Made by a program: the position numbers and the translations under genes. The notes below the pieces were generated by a model, which saw nothing but the letters and a program-made list of their open reading frames with translations, was not told the DNA's origin and did not search any database. Source: Nonomuraea thailandensis (GTDB lineage: Bacteria; Actinomycetota; Actinomycetes; Streptosporangiales; Streptosporangiaceae). Taken from it: a stretch of DNA of 64,000 nt. Where the stretch lies: assembly GCF_024172165.1 (NCBI RefSeq), contig NZ_JAMZEB010000002.1, positions 1,695,501-1,759,500 on the forward strand, read 5' to 3'. This document shows positions 43,674-51,989 of the stretch, piece after piece; position 1 is the stretch's first letter, and each line of letters opens with the position of its first letter.

Positions 43674-43746
43674 GGGCGGAGCCGGCCGGGGCGAGGAGGA
43701 GCTCCGGCGGGAGTTCCACGGGGCGGTGACCTGGGTGGGGTGAGTT

Positions 43747-44787
43747 CTACTCCTTCGGCATCGTGTACTCGACGGCCACGCCGATGAGGCGGACAGGGTG
43801 GGTGAGGTCGTGGCGGTCGAGGATGTCGAGGGCTGTGCGGGTGACCAGAGCCGGGTCGGTGGTGGGGGCGGGCAGTTTCGACTGGCGGGTGCGGGTCAGG
43901 AACGGCGTGGTGCGGACCTTGACGGAGACACGGGTGATCTCGCGACCGGCGTCGACGGCGTCCTGGGTGACGTGTCCGGCGAGGGCGGTCAGGTGGCGGG
44001 CGAGGTCGGCTCTGTCGGTGAGGTCCTGGGGGAAGGTGGTCTCGCGGCTGTGGCCGCGGGCGATCCAGGGTGTGGTGACGACCTCGGCTTCGCCCTTGCC
44101 GAGGGCGAGGTAGCGGTACCACGGGCCGTTGGTGGGGCCGAAGTGGCGGGCCAGCTCGGCGGGGTCGGCGGCGGCCAGCTGGGCGACGGTGTGGTAGCCG
44201 AGGGCGGCGAGTCTCTTGGAGATCCGGGCGCCGATGCCCCACAGCGCGTCGGTGGGGCGGTGGTTCATGGTCTCGGCCCAGTTCGCGGTGGTGAGGCGGC
44301 GGACGCCGGCGGGCTTGGCGAGAGCTGAGGCGAGTTTGGCCTGGTGCTTGTTGTCGCCGATGCCGATGGAGCAGTCGAGGCGGGTGCGGGTGCGTACGGC
44401 GTGCTGGAGGTCGGCGGCGAGGGTTTCCGGGTCGTCGGTGGTGGCGCCGAGGAAGGCTTCGTCCCACCCCCAGATCTCGACGAGGACGGGGAACTCGCGC
44501 AGGACGGCCATGACGCGTTCCGAGGCGGCCTCGTAGGCGGGCGGGTCGCTGGGCAGGAAGACGGCGTCGGGGCAGCGGCGCAGGGCGGTGCGGAGCGGCA
44601 TGCCGGAGTGGACGCCGTGCTCGCGGGCCTCGTAGGTGGCGGTGGCGGCCACGGTGCGCGGCTGGGTGGGGTCGCCCGTGCCGCCGACGACGACGGGCCT
44701 GCCGCGGAGCTCGGGGTGCCGCAGGAGCTCGACGGCCGCGATGAACTGGTCGAGGTCGAGGTGCAGGATCCAGTTCCTGGTGGCCAT
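43747..44787 (-). CDS. dinB: Y-family DNA polymerase IV, DinB2-like
   Basis: This 346-aa protein has catalytic D11/D13 in LHLDLDQF and the palm motif EIWGWDEAFLG (D and E retained). The DinB2 subgroup pattern RHPELRGRPVVVGGTGDP and the length (346, same as mycobacterial DinB2) fit. The steric-gate position after F15 is Ile, not Phe or Tyr. Mycobacterial DinB2 has Leu there and incorporates ribonucleotides readily. No clamp-binding QxxLF tail is seen; the protein ends VAVEYTMPKE. A CATACT box 6 nt upstream suggests a leaderless message. It is antisense within the pup-prcB interval. Confidence 0.9.
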   Translation of the reverse strand: MATRNWILHLDLDQFIAAVELLRHPELRGRPVVVGGTGDPTQPRTVAATATYEAREHGVHSGMPLRTALRRCPDAVFLPSDPPAYEAASERVMAVLREFPVLVEIWGWDEAFLGATTDDPETLAADLQHAVRTRTRLDCSIGIGDNKHQAKLASALAKPAGVRRLTTANWAETMNHRPTDALWGIGARISKRLAALGYHTVAQLAAADPAELARHFGPTNGPWYRYLALGKGEAEVVTTPWIARGHSRETTFPQDLTDRADLARHLTALAGHVTQDAVDAGREITRVSVKVRTTPFLTRTRQSKLPAPTTDPALVTRTALDILDRHDLTHPVRLIGVAVEYTMPKE

Positions 44788-44793
44788 GTGTCC

Positions 44794-44799
44794 AGTATG
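44794..44799 (-). promoter_or_regulatory. -10-like box for leaderless dinB
   Basis: CATACT is 6 nt before the ATG on the minus strand; it is a weaker match than the other boxes. Confidence 0.35.
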
Positions 44800-44807
44800 G
44801 CGGGGTC

Positions 44808-45857
44808 CTACCGGGTGGTGAGGAGGGTGTCGCCGCGGTAGAGGAGGGCGCGGTGGGGGGTGGCCCAGACGGGGGTGCCGAGGGGTGGTTCGTGGCCTTC
44901 CGGGACGACGGTCTGGATGAGGGCGCCGGGGGTTTCGAGGGTGACGAGGGTGTGGGTGCCGAGGTTCTCCAGGACGGTGACGGCGCCGGGGAAGGCGTCG
45001 GGGCGTTCGGCGGGGGAGAGGGTCATGTACTCGGGGCGTACGCCGTAGGTGAGGTGGTCGCCGGGGGTGACGCCGCCGGGCAGGGGGAGGGTGGCGCCGG
45101 CGACGTGGAGGCCGCCCGGGGTGGCGTGGGCGGGCAGGAGGTTCATGGGGGTGGAGCCGATGAAGGCGGCGACGAAGGTGGTGGCGGGGCGGTGGAAGAT
45201 CTCGGCGGGGGTGGCGACCTGGATCATGCGGCCGTCTGACATGACGGCGATGCGGTCGGCGAGTGCGAGGGCTTCCGCCTGGTCGTGGGTGACGAAGACG
45301 GTGGTGACGGCGAGCTCGCGCTGGAGCCGTTTGAGGAAGGTGCGGGCTTCGAGGCGGAGCCGGGCGTCGAGGTTGGACAGGGGCTCGTCGAAGAGGAAGG
45401 CGGCGGGGTGGCAGGCGATGGCGCGGGCGAGCGCGACGCGTTGTTGCTGGCCGCCGGAGAGCTCGGCGGGGCGGCGGTGGAGGAGTTCGGTGAGGCTGAG
45501 GCGGGCGGCGACGCCGGCGGCCTTGGCGGTGCGTTCGGCGCGGGGGACCTTCCTGATCCGCAGGGGGTAGGCGATGTTGGCGGTGACGTCCATGTGGGGG
45601 AAGATCGCGTAGTCCTGGAAGACCATGGCGACGTCGCGCTCTCCTGGGGGGAGGGCGGTGACGTCCTTGCCGTCGATGCGGACGGTTCCGCGGGTGGGGG
45701 TCTCGAGCCCGGCGATGGTGCGCAGGAGGGTGGTCTTGCCGCAGCCGGAGGGGCCGAGGAGGGCGAAGAACTCGCCGTCGGCGATGGTGAGCTCGATGGC
45801 GTCGAGGGCGTGGACCCCGCCGGGGAAGATCTTGGTGAGGGCGTGCAGGGTGATCAC
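44808..45857 (-). CDS. Sugar ABC transporter ATP-binding protein (MalK/UgpC type)
   Basis: This 349-aa protein has Walker A GPSGCGKT (35-42), Q-loop VFQDYAIFPHM, signature LSGGQQQRVALARA, Walker B FLFDEPLSNLD and THDQAEALALADR. The C-terminal OB/TOBE region (about 240-349) is typical of MalK/UgpC and often binds regulators. It is the last gene of a four-gene minus-strand operon (binding protein, two permeases, ATPase). It overlaps the preceding permease stop by 4 nt. Confidence 0.94.
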   Translation of the reverse strand: MITLHALTKIFPGGVHALDAIELTIADGEFFALLGPSGCGKTTLLRTIAGLETPTRGTVRIDGKDVTALPPGERDVAMVFQDYAIFPHMDVTANIAYPLRIRKVPRAERTAKAAGVAARLSLTELLHRRPAELSGGQQQRVALARAIACHPAAFLFDEPLSNLDARLRLEARTFLKRLQRELAVTTVFVTHDQAEALALADRIAVMSDGRMIQVATPAEIFHRPATTFVAAFIGSTPMNLLPAHATPGGLHVAGATLPLPGGVTPGDHLTYGVRPEYMTLSPAERPDAFPGAVTVLENLGTHTLVTLETPGALIQTVVPEGHEPPLGTPVWATPHRALLYRGDTLLTTR

Positions 45858-46672
45858 CGTTTGATCCCTCCGTGGAAGCGGAAGCCGTAGCGCTGGGAGA
45901 CGAAGAGGTACATGGCGACGACGGGCAGGGAGTAGAGCAGGGAGAAGGTGGAGATGAGGTCGAGCCTGGGCGCGCCGCCCTCGGTGTAGAGGGTGTAGAG
46001 GATGACGGAGCCGGGGGCCTTGCCGGGGTCTCGCAGCAGGATGAACTGGAACAGGAAACCGCCCCAGACGCTGGCGAGGGCCCAGACGGCGATGGTGGCC
46101 AGCCCTGGCCTGACGAGGGGGACGACGATGTGGCGCAGGATCTGCAGGGGGGTGGCGCCGAAGACGCGGGCCGACTCCTCGTAGGAGGTGGGGGTGTCGT
46201 CCATGAAGTCCTTGAGGATGAAGATGGCGGCGGGCAGCAGGCCGCCGGAGACGACGAGGATGACGCCGAGGTGGGTGTCGATGAGGTCGAGGCGGGTGGC
46301 GAGCTCGAAGATCGGCACCATGGCGGCGGTGCCGGTGACGACGGATGACAGCAGGAGGAGCAGGTAGAGCAGGGCGTCGCGGCCGGGCACGCGGACGCGG
46401 GAGAGCGCGTAGGCGGCGAGCGCGGCGAGGACGACGACGAGGACGGCGGCGCCTCCGCCCTGGATGAGGGAGTTGCGGATGGAGCCGAGGGCGTAGGGGT
46501 TGTCGAGGATGGCGGAGAAGTTGCGCAGGGTGAACTCGGGGATGGAGGTGGTGATGGCGGGGGTGTCGTCGAAGGGGGCGCTGGCCAGCCAGAGCATGGG
46601 GAGGGTGAAGAAGGCCAGGACGACGGCGATGAAGACGGTGGCGGCGAGCCGGCCGACGGTGTGGCGGATCAT
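45854..46672 (-). CDS. Sugar ABC transporter permease (MalG/UgpE type)
   Basis: This 272-aa protein has six TM helices. The EAA loop reads SYEESARVFGATPLQILRH. The ATG (46672) overlaps the TGA of the MTTR-repeat mini-ORF, so translation is probably coupled through that short frame. It is the inner-membrane subunit of a carbohydrate importer; the substrate is unknown. Confidence 0.93.
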   Translation of the reverse strand: MIRHTVGRLAATVFIAVVLAFFTLPMLWLASAPFDDTPAITTSIPEFTLRNFSAILDNPYALGSIRNSLIQGGGAAVLVVVLAALAAYALSRVRVPGRDALLYLLLLLSSVVTGTAAMVPIFELATRLDLIDTHLGVILVVSGGLLPAAIFILKDFMDDTPTSYEESARVFGATPLQILRHIVVPLVRPGLATIAVWALASVWGGFLFQFILLRDPGKAPGSVILYTLYTEGGAPRLDLISTFSLLYSLPVVAMYLFVSQRYGFRFHGGIKR

Positions 46673-46749
46673 CTGACGGGCTCCCGGGTGCCGGCGGTCA
46701 TGCGGGCGGTCATGCGGGTGGTCATACGGGTGGTCATGCGGGTGGTCAT
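46669..46749 (-). CDS. 26-codon MTTR-repeat bridging ORF between the two permease genes
   Basis: The ATG (46747-46749) overlaps the TGA of the MalF-type gene, and the TGA (46669-46671) overlaps the ATG of the MalG-type gene. The peptide is three MTTR units, then MTAR, MTAG and TREPVR. The 12-bp repeat preserves the frame. Such end-to-end ATGA overlaps would carry terminating ribosomes across the 73-bp gap. Whether the peptide is functional is unknown. Confidence 0.45.
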   Translation of the reverse strand: MTTRMTTRMTTRMTARMTAGTREPVR

Positions 46750-46755
46750 GCGGGC
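46696..46755. repeat. Five-copy 12-bp tandem repeat
   Basis: GGTCATGCGGGC/T is repeated five times without spacers (46696-46755), with only C/T at the last base and one A for G (GGTCATACGGGT). The last copy contains the MalF-type stop codon. A candidate variable-number repeat. Confidence 0.9.
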
Positions 46756-47672
46756 GGGCCTGTGGTGACGGCGGGATCCTGGTGGCGGCGACGGCCGCGC
46801 ACGAGCCGCAGGTAGGCCAGGGCGAAGACCAGGTTGATCAGCAGGATGAGGAAGGAGATGGCGGCTCCGGCGCCGAGCTGGCCGTCTCTGAGCGCGACGC
46901 GGTAGACGTACACGGGCAGGATCTCCGAGCGGCCTTCAGGGCCGCCCCCGGTCAGGACGAACGGCGTGAAGTCGTTGAACGTCCACAGGCTGATGAGCAG
47001 GAGGTTCGTCAGGATGTGGCGGCGGATGAGGGGCAGGACGACGTCGCGGAGCTGCTGCAGGACTCCGGCGCCGGCGAGGCGGGCGGTCTCGAGGTGGGAG
47101 GGCGGCACGTTCTCCAGCGCGGCGGAGTAGAGCATCATGCTGAAGGCGGTGCCGCGCCACACGTTGAAGACGATGATCGACAGCAGCGGGTGGTCGAGGA
47201 GCCAGGCGAAGCCGGGGGTGTGCAGGAGGGCGTTGAGCGTGCCGTCGTCGCGGTCGAGCAGGGCGAACCAGAGGAAGCCGACGACGGTGCTGGGCAGGAT
47301 CCACGACAGCAGGACGACGCCTTCGACGGTGCGGCGCAGGGGGCCGGTGCGCCCGCGCAGGATCCAGGCGAGGGTGAAGCCGAGCCCGGCCTGGCCGAGG
47401 ATGGCGGAGCCGCCGACGTACAGGAGGGTCAGCCACAACGAGGACAGGAAGCGGGGGTCGGTGAGGGCGCCGGTGTAGTTGTCGGCGCCGACGAGCCGGG
47501 GGTCGGCGGCGGCCAGGCCGGTGAGGCGGTAGTCGGTGAGGCCGAGGTAGATGGTCCACAGGGCGGGGAAGACGAGGAAGACGGCGATGAGGGTGAGGGC
47601 GGGCAGGACGAACGCGATCGCCCTGCCCGTGCCGAGCCCGGCGGCGTCAGCCGCTGATGTTGGCCGCGCCAC
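46746..47672 (-). CDS. Sugar ABC transporter permease (MalF/UgpA type)
   Basis: This 308-aa protein starts at GTG 47670-47672 with GAGGA upstream, overlapping the binding-protein stop by 26 nt. Six TM helices are seen. The EAA motif is SHLETARLAGAGVLQQLRD. The C-terminal hydrophilic tail (VRGRRRHQDPAVTTGPPA) ends inside a tandem repeat. It pairs with the MalG-type subunit. Confidence 0.92.
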   Translation of the reverse strand: MARPTSAADAAGLGTGRAIAFVLPALTLIAVFLVFPALWTIYLGLTDYRLTGLAAADPRLVGADNYTGALTDPRFLSSLWLTLLYVGGSAILGQAGLGFTLAWILRGRTGPLRRTVEGVVLLSWILPSTVVGFLWFALLDRDDGTLNALLHTPGFAWLLDHPLLSIIVFNVWRGTAFSMMLYSAALENVPPSHLETARLAGAGVLQQLRDVVLPLIRRHILTNLLLISLWTFNDFTPFVLTGGGPEGRSEILPVYVYRVALRDGQLGAGAAISFLILLINLVFALAYLRLVRGRRRHQDPAVTTGPPA

Positions 47673-49014
47673 CGACGATGTCCTCGAGTGCGCTCTGGTA
47701 GGCGGTGGCGGCCTGGTCGGCGGGCGTGCCGCTGACGACGGCGGCGGTGGCTTCCTGCAGGGCGGTGGAGACCTGCGGGTAGACCGCGACGCCTGGCCGG
47801 TAGGCGGTCAGGGGGAGCACCTCGTCGGCGATGTACTTGAGCATGGGGTCGGTGGTGAGCACCTCGTCGTTGACGTCGGTGCGGGCGCTGATGCGGACCT
47901 GCCCGGCGAGCTGCGACTTGGTGGCGGCGGCGGAGTGCATGAAGGCGAGCAGGTCCCAGGCGAGCCCGGGGTTCTTGGAGAACGGGTTGAGCACGCGTAC
48001 GGCGCCGCCCGACATGCTGACGAAGTCCTGGCCGCGGATGCCGGCGCCGGGCTGTTTGGCGGGGATCTTGGCGTAGCCGACGGCCTGGTCGCGGTCCTTC
48101 ATGGGGGCGACGCCGGCCTGGGGCTCGATGACGGAGCGCCAGAAGTAGTCGCTCTCGGCGAGGATGCCGATCCTGCCTTCGGCGAACTGGGCGAAGGACT
48201 TGTCGCGGCCCTTGGCCTCCTGCTGCAGCTTGGGGTCGCCGAGGCCGCTGCCGCCGTAGATCTGCTGGTAGAGGCCGAGGGCGTCCTTCAGGGGTTGTGA
48301 GGCGCCGGTCCACTTGCCGGTGGTGTAGATCTCGGCTCCCGCGCCGGCGAGGAGGGGGAGCAGGCCCTGCATGGTGGTGGCCTCGCCCATGGCGGTGCCG
48401 GCGTTGAGCTGGATGGGGGTGGGGACGCCGGCGGCCTTGAGCTTGGCGCCGGCGTCGATGATGTCCTGCCAGCTCGCGGGCTGCCAGGGGTCGGGCAGGC
48501 CGGCCTTGGCGAAGAGGGTCCTGTTGTAGAACAGGACGCGGCCGTCGGTGCCCTGGGGCAGGCCGTACTTCTTGCCGTCGAAGATGCCCAGGCCCTGCAC
48601 GGCCTGGGGGATCTGGGCCCAGCCCTCCCATTGCTCGACGGTGGCGCCGCCGACCTCGGTGAGCGGCTTGACGTAGCCGGCCTGGGCGAACTCCCCGACC
48701 CAGATGCCGTCGAGGTCGATCACGTCGGCGCCGGCCCTGGACTTGAGGTCGAGCGCGATCTTGGTCTTGTACTGTTCGTCGTCGACGCCGCTGGGCTGGA
48801 ACAGGACCTTGACGTTGGGGTGGGTCTTCTCGAACTCGGGGATCACCCACTGCTTGATCCACTGGGCGGATTCGGAGTTCTTGCCGCCCTCGATGGAGTT
48901 GGCGGCGATGGTGAGGGTGACGCTGCTCTCGTCGGAGCCGCCGCCGGTGCCGCAGGAGGTGAGGGCGAGTGCGGCGATGATCCCGATCAGCGCGGGTCGG
49001 CTGGGGAGTCGCAT
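47647..49014 (-). CDS. Sugar-binding lipoprotein of the ABC transporter (SBP family 1)
   Basis: From ATG 49012-49014 (AGGAGG upstream) the product is 455 aa. A short signal peptide ends in lipobox ALTSC (C21). The SBP_bac_1 fold has the N-terminal strand SVTLTIAANSIE, the FEKTHPNVKV motif and a central hinge region ADVIDLDGIWVGEFAQAG. No sugar can be assigned. No local regulator gene is present. The divergent prcB starts 226 bp away, so the two operons share a spacer. Confidence 0.93.
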   Translation of the reverse strand: MRLPSRPALIGIIAALALTSCGTGGGSDESSVTLTIAANSIEGGKNSESAQWIKQWVIPEFEKTHPNVKVLFQPSGVDDEQYKTKIALDLKSRAGADVIDLDGIWVGEFAQAGYVKPLTEVGGATVEQWEGWAQIPQAVQGLGIFDGKKYGLPQGTDGRVLFYNRTLFAKAGLPDPWQPASWQDIIDAGAKLKAAGVPTPIQLNAGTAMGEATTMQGLLPLLAGAGAEIYTTGKWTGASQPLKDALGLYQQIYGGSGLGDPKLQQEAKGRDKSFAQFAEGRIGILAESDYFWRSVIEPQAGVAPMKDRDQAVGYAKIPAKQPGAGIRGQDFVSMSGGAVRVLNPFSKNPGLAWDLLAFMHSAAATKSQLAGQVRISARTDVNDEVLTTDPMLKYIADEVLPLTAYRPGVAVYPQVSTALQEATAAVVSGTPADQAATAYQSALEDIVGGAANISG

Positions 49015-49240
49015 TGTCGGCCTCCTGTTCAGGACGTGCAGACATACCGACAGTCGCATGGGCGGTGGCGGCCGTAAAGAAACGATCCGAACACGGACCT
49101 TTGGCGCTCGGAGTGGCTTATAGGGCCTTTCCGGCGCCCTGTGACGGGTGGTTCGCCGTGAGCTGATCGTGGGAAGTGCAGACAGCAACACAACATGAGT
49201 AGGGTCGCCCTAGGAACACTGAACGTTTGGAGGGAGTCGC

Positions 49241-50089
49241 GTGGCATCGCACAGGGATCTGCCCGTCGGCTTGGTGAACCAGCTCTTCCAGAACACCGGA
49301 AGTTCCTCGTTCACGGAGTTTGTCGGCTCGTACGCGCCTGAGTTGCTGCCGCGGCGGGGTGAGGTGCTGGCCACGCCGATCGGTGACCAGGTTCCGCACG
49401 CGACCACGATCGTGGCCGCCACGTTCGCCGGCGGCGTGGTCATGGCGGGTGACAGGCGGGCGACGTCGGGCAACATCATCTCGCAGCGTGACGTGCAGAA
49501 GGTGTTCCGCGCCGACGACTACTCCTGCATGGGCATCGCGGGCACGGCCAGCACGGGCATCGAGTTCGCCCGGCTGTACCGGGTGGAGCTGGAGCACTAC
49601 GAGAAGCTCGAGGGCCGCACGATGTCGGTCCAGGGCAAGGCCAACCGGCTCGCGACCATGATCCGCGGCAACCTCGCGATGGCGATGCAGGGGCTGGTGG
49701 TGGTGCCGCTGTTCGCCGCCTACGACCCTGACAAGGACGAGGGGCGCATCTTCAGCTACGACGTGGCGGGCGGGCCGTACGAGCGGGAGAGGTACGACGC
49801 GATCGGGTCCGGCTCGATCTTCGCGCGCGGGTCGCTGAAGAAGCTGTACCGCGACGGCGCGTCGGCCGACGACATGGTGATGACGCTGATCCAGGCGCTG
49901 TACGACGCCGCCGACGACGACTCGGCGACCGGCGGGCCCGACGTGACGAGGAAGATCTGGCCCATCGTGTCCGTGATCGACGCCGACGGTTTCCGCCGCC
50001 TGTCGGAGGAGGAGGTCTCCGGCTACGTCCAGCAGATGCTCGACGCCCGCCTGATCTCGCCCGACGGCCCCATCGCCCCGCTGCGCTAG
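49241..50089 (+). CDS. prcB: 20S proteasome beta subunit
   Basis: This 282-aa precursor starts at GTG 49241 behind GGAGGGAG. It has a 54-residue propeptide, and the mature N-terminal nucleophile is T55 in [13 protein letters not shown]. Then come GDRRATSGN (D71 region), RDVQKVF (catalytic Lys) and the SGSIFARG substrate-pocket loop. The residue before T55 is Ala; actinobacterial PrcB usually has Gly (HGTTI). Propeptide self-cleavage should still work. It forms the inner rings of the 20S core with PrcA, 15 bp downstream. Confidence 0.97.
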   Translation: MASHRDLPVGLVNQLFQNTGSSSFTEFVGSYAPELLPRRGEVLATPIGDQVPHATTIVAATFAGGVVMAGDRRATSGNIISQRDVQKVFRADDYSCMGIAGTASTGIEFARLYRVELEHYEKLEGRTMSVQGKANRLATMIRGNLAMAMQGLVVVPLFAAYDPDKDEGRIFSYDVAGGPYERERYDAIGSGSIFARGSLKKLYRDGASADDMVMTLIQALYDAADDDSATGGPDVTRKIWPIVSVIDADGFRRLSEEEVSGYVQQMLDARLISPDGPIAPLR

Positions 50090-50104
50090 AAAGGACCTCC
50101 ACAC

Positions 50105-50908
50105 GTGTCCATGCCTTTCGGATATGCCTCCCCCGAGCAGATCATGCGGGACAAGGCCGACTACGCCCGCAAGGGCATCGCGCGGGGCCGTTCCGTCGTG
50201 GTGCTGCAGTACGTGGACGGCATCCTGTTCGTCGCGCCCAACCCGTCCCGGGCGCTGCACAAGATCAGCGAGATCTACGACCGCATCGGCTTCGCGGCCG
50301 TGGGCCGCTACAACGAGTTCGAGGAGCTGCGGCTCGGCGGCATCCGCTACGCCGACATCAACGGCTACACCTACGACCGCTCCGACGTGACCGGGCGAGG
50401 CCTGGCCAACCTGTACGCCTCCAACCTGGGCCGCATCTTCACCGAGTCGATCAAGTCGCTGGAGGTGGAGGTCGTCGTCGCCGAGGTGGGCGACACCAAG
50501 GAGGGCGACGCCATCTACCGGCTGACCTTCGACGGGTCGGTCTTCGACGAGCACGGCTTCGCGGCCATGGGCGGGCAGGCCGAGGCGGTGGCGAGCCGGC
50601 TGAAGGAGCGTTACCGCGAGTCGATGTCGCTGGCCGACGCGCTGGAGGTGGCGCTGACGGCGCTGACCGAGCCGGGCGGGGAGCGTCCGCCGGTGGGGCA
50701 GCTCGAGGTGGCGGTGCTCGACCGCAACCGGGAGCACCGCAAGTTCCTGCGGCTGACGGGGGCGCGGCTGGAGCGGCTGCTGGCCCAGACCAGCAACCCG
50801 CCGTCCGCGCCCGCCGCACCGCCCGCCACGCCGCCTCAGGACTCCGGTGACACGCCGCCGCCCACGGGGCCCGAGGGAGACGTGGACGACGGCTCCTCGC
50901 CGCTGTAG
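50105..50908 (+). CDS. prcA: 20S proteasome alpha subunit
   Basis: This 267-aa protein begins with the gate-forming sequence [21 protein letters not shown] and continues with [20 protein letters not shown]. There is no catalytic Thr, as expected. The C-terminal 30 residues (from [10 protein letters not shown]) are Pro-rich and acidic. The alpha rings accept the Mpa C-terminal QYL tails. A long hairpin 20 nt past the stop ends the prcBA unit. Confidence 0.97.
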   Translation: MSMPFGYASPEQIMRDKADYARKGIARGRSVVVLQYVDGILFVAPNPSRALHKISEIYDRIGFAAVGRYNEFEELRLGGIRYADINGYTYDRSDVTGRGLANLYASNLGRIFTESIKSLEVEVVVAEVGDTKEGDAIYRLTFDGSVFDEHGFAAMGGQAEAVASRLKERYRESMSLADALEVALTALTEPGGERPPVGQLEVAVLDRNREHRKFLRLTGARLERLLAQTSNPPSAPAAPPATPPQDSGDTPPPTGPEGDVDDGSSPL

Positions 50909-50927
50909 GGCGGGCACGGGACATCAC

Positions 50928-50955
50928 GACGGGGACCGCCACGGCGGTCCCCGTC
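50928..50955 (+). terminator. Terminator hairpin after prcA
   Basis: GACGGGGACCGCC (50928-50940) pairs with GGCGGTCCCCGTC (50943-50955), nearly continuous. This is one of the strongest stems in the window. Confidence 0.7.
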
Positions 50956-51308
50956 GCCGTTCGCGGCCGGGCCGGCGCTGCCCGGCCTCGGCCGTCCGGC
51001 GTTGAGCCGGATGTTGCCCGGCCCGGTGTTGCGGGGCCAGGGCGGGTTGCGGAGCCAGGCGTGTGCTGCCGGGCTGGGCGCCGGTCGGTGGTTGAGCGGG
51101 TGGCAGGGTCGATGGCGTCGGCCCATGGGCAAGGGGCGGGCGGCCGGTGGGCAAGGCGCGGGCGGCCGGTGGTGTCGGCCGGGCGAGGTAGGACCGGCGG
51201 GGCCGGTGGTGCCGGGTGGCGGGTGGAGTAAGTGGTGGGGCGGAAAGGGGGAGAGGTTCCGGTGTGACCTGTTTCACTCGGAGGCGCCCGAACTCCTCCC
51301 GCTGATCG
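50956..51308. other. Intergenic region with a 22-bp tandem repeat
   Basis: No gene is seen. Two tandem copies of TGGGCAAGGGGCGGGCGGCC (22-bp unit, one mismatch) occupy 51126-51147 and 51148-51169. Surrounding sequence is G-rich on the plus strand and compositionally simple. Confidence 0.5.
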
Positions 51309-51324
51309 CGGATCTTATGATCCG
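51309..51324. promoter_or_regulatory. Palindrome at the start of the secreted-protein gene
   Basis: CGGATC-TTAT-GATCCG overlaps the GTG start at 51324 and any -10 element. A bound regulator would occlude the promoter. The GATCTT segment lies 7 nt before the GTG, as in the leaderless genes. Confidence 0.3.
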
Positions 51325-51848
51325 TGAACACTCCCTTGCGTGGCCTTCTCGCGGCGGGCGCCGCCACGGCCGTGATGCTCACCTCCGGCGTGGCGGCTGA
51401 GGCGGCCACCGCGTTCCCCAGGTACAAGGCGCCGAAGATCTTCGGCACCACGTTCCAGGCGGACCCGAAGCACGACTTCACCAAGCGCATCCACTCCCGC
51501 CACGACGGCATCCTGCGCGGCTGGTTCACCTACGTGCGGGACGGCGTGGCCGAGTACGAGCCGATCAGGTGGAAGAAGGGCACCCACACCGAGGGCAACT
51601 TCGAGGGCCCGCCCGAGGGCGACGTCAGGGCGTACGCCTCGCCCATCGCCAAGGACGTGATCTTCCTGTCGGCGTACGGCTGCAGGACGTCCGGCTCCGA
51701 CCTGACCGTCAGCCGCAAGACGGGCCTGGGCGCCAAGCGCTGCTCCAGGGCGACGCTGATCAAGCGGCACGGCAAGGCGGGCCACCCGGCCCTCATCACC
51801 GTCCACAAGGGGAAGATCGTCCAGGTGCAGGAGATCTACACCCCCTGA
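51324..51848 (+). CDS. Secreted protein of unknown function
   Basis: This 174-aa protein has a signal peptide (LRGLLAAGAATAVMLTSGVAAEA) with likely cleavage after AEA. The mature part is basic (HDFTKRIHSRHDG, FTYVRDGVAEYEPIRW) with two cysteines (YGCRTS and KRCSRA). I do not recognise a family. It lies between prcA and pafA, in the same orientation. Confidence 0.75.
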   Translation: MNTPLRGLLAAGAATAVMLTSGVAAEAATAFPRYKAPKIFGTTFQADPKHDFTKRIHSRHDGILRGWFTYVRDGVAEYEPIRWKKGTHTEGNFEGPPEGDVRAYASPIAKDVIFLSAYGCRTSGSDLTVSRKTGLGAKRCSRATLIKRHGKAGHPALITVHKGKIVQVQEIYTP

Positions 51849-51977
51849 GACGGCGCGCCGCGGCACCCGCGCCCCGTGGGGGCGGGCACGGGGGTCGAAG
51901 CGGGGCGAAAGCGGACATCGGCGGTGCCGGAGGGAAAACACCTGCGAAGATCTCTCCCGCTCGCCGATCCGTGGGCA

Positions 51978-51983
51978 TAGTGT
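51978..51983 (+). promoter_or_regulatory. -10 box for leaderless pafA
   Basis: TAGTGT is 6 nt before ATG 51990. It supports that ATG over the GTG at 51987. Confidence 0.45.
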
Positions 51984-51989
51984 GAGGTG

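Noticed and set aside
43540..43743. A 67-codon plus-strand frame after pup as a real gene
   Set aside because: Its protein is Arg/Ser/Pro-rich without features; the recognisable homology in this stretch is in a different frame and is the endonuclease VII remnant.
46696..46755. Possible CRISPR array
   Set aside because: The units are 12 bp and directly abut, with no unique spacers; it is a simple tandem repeat within a short frame.
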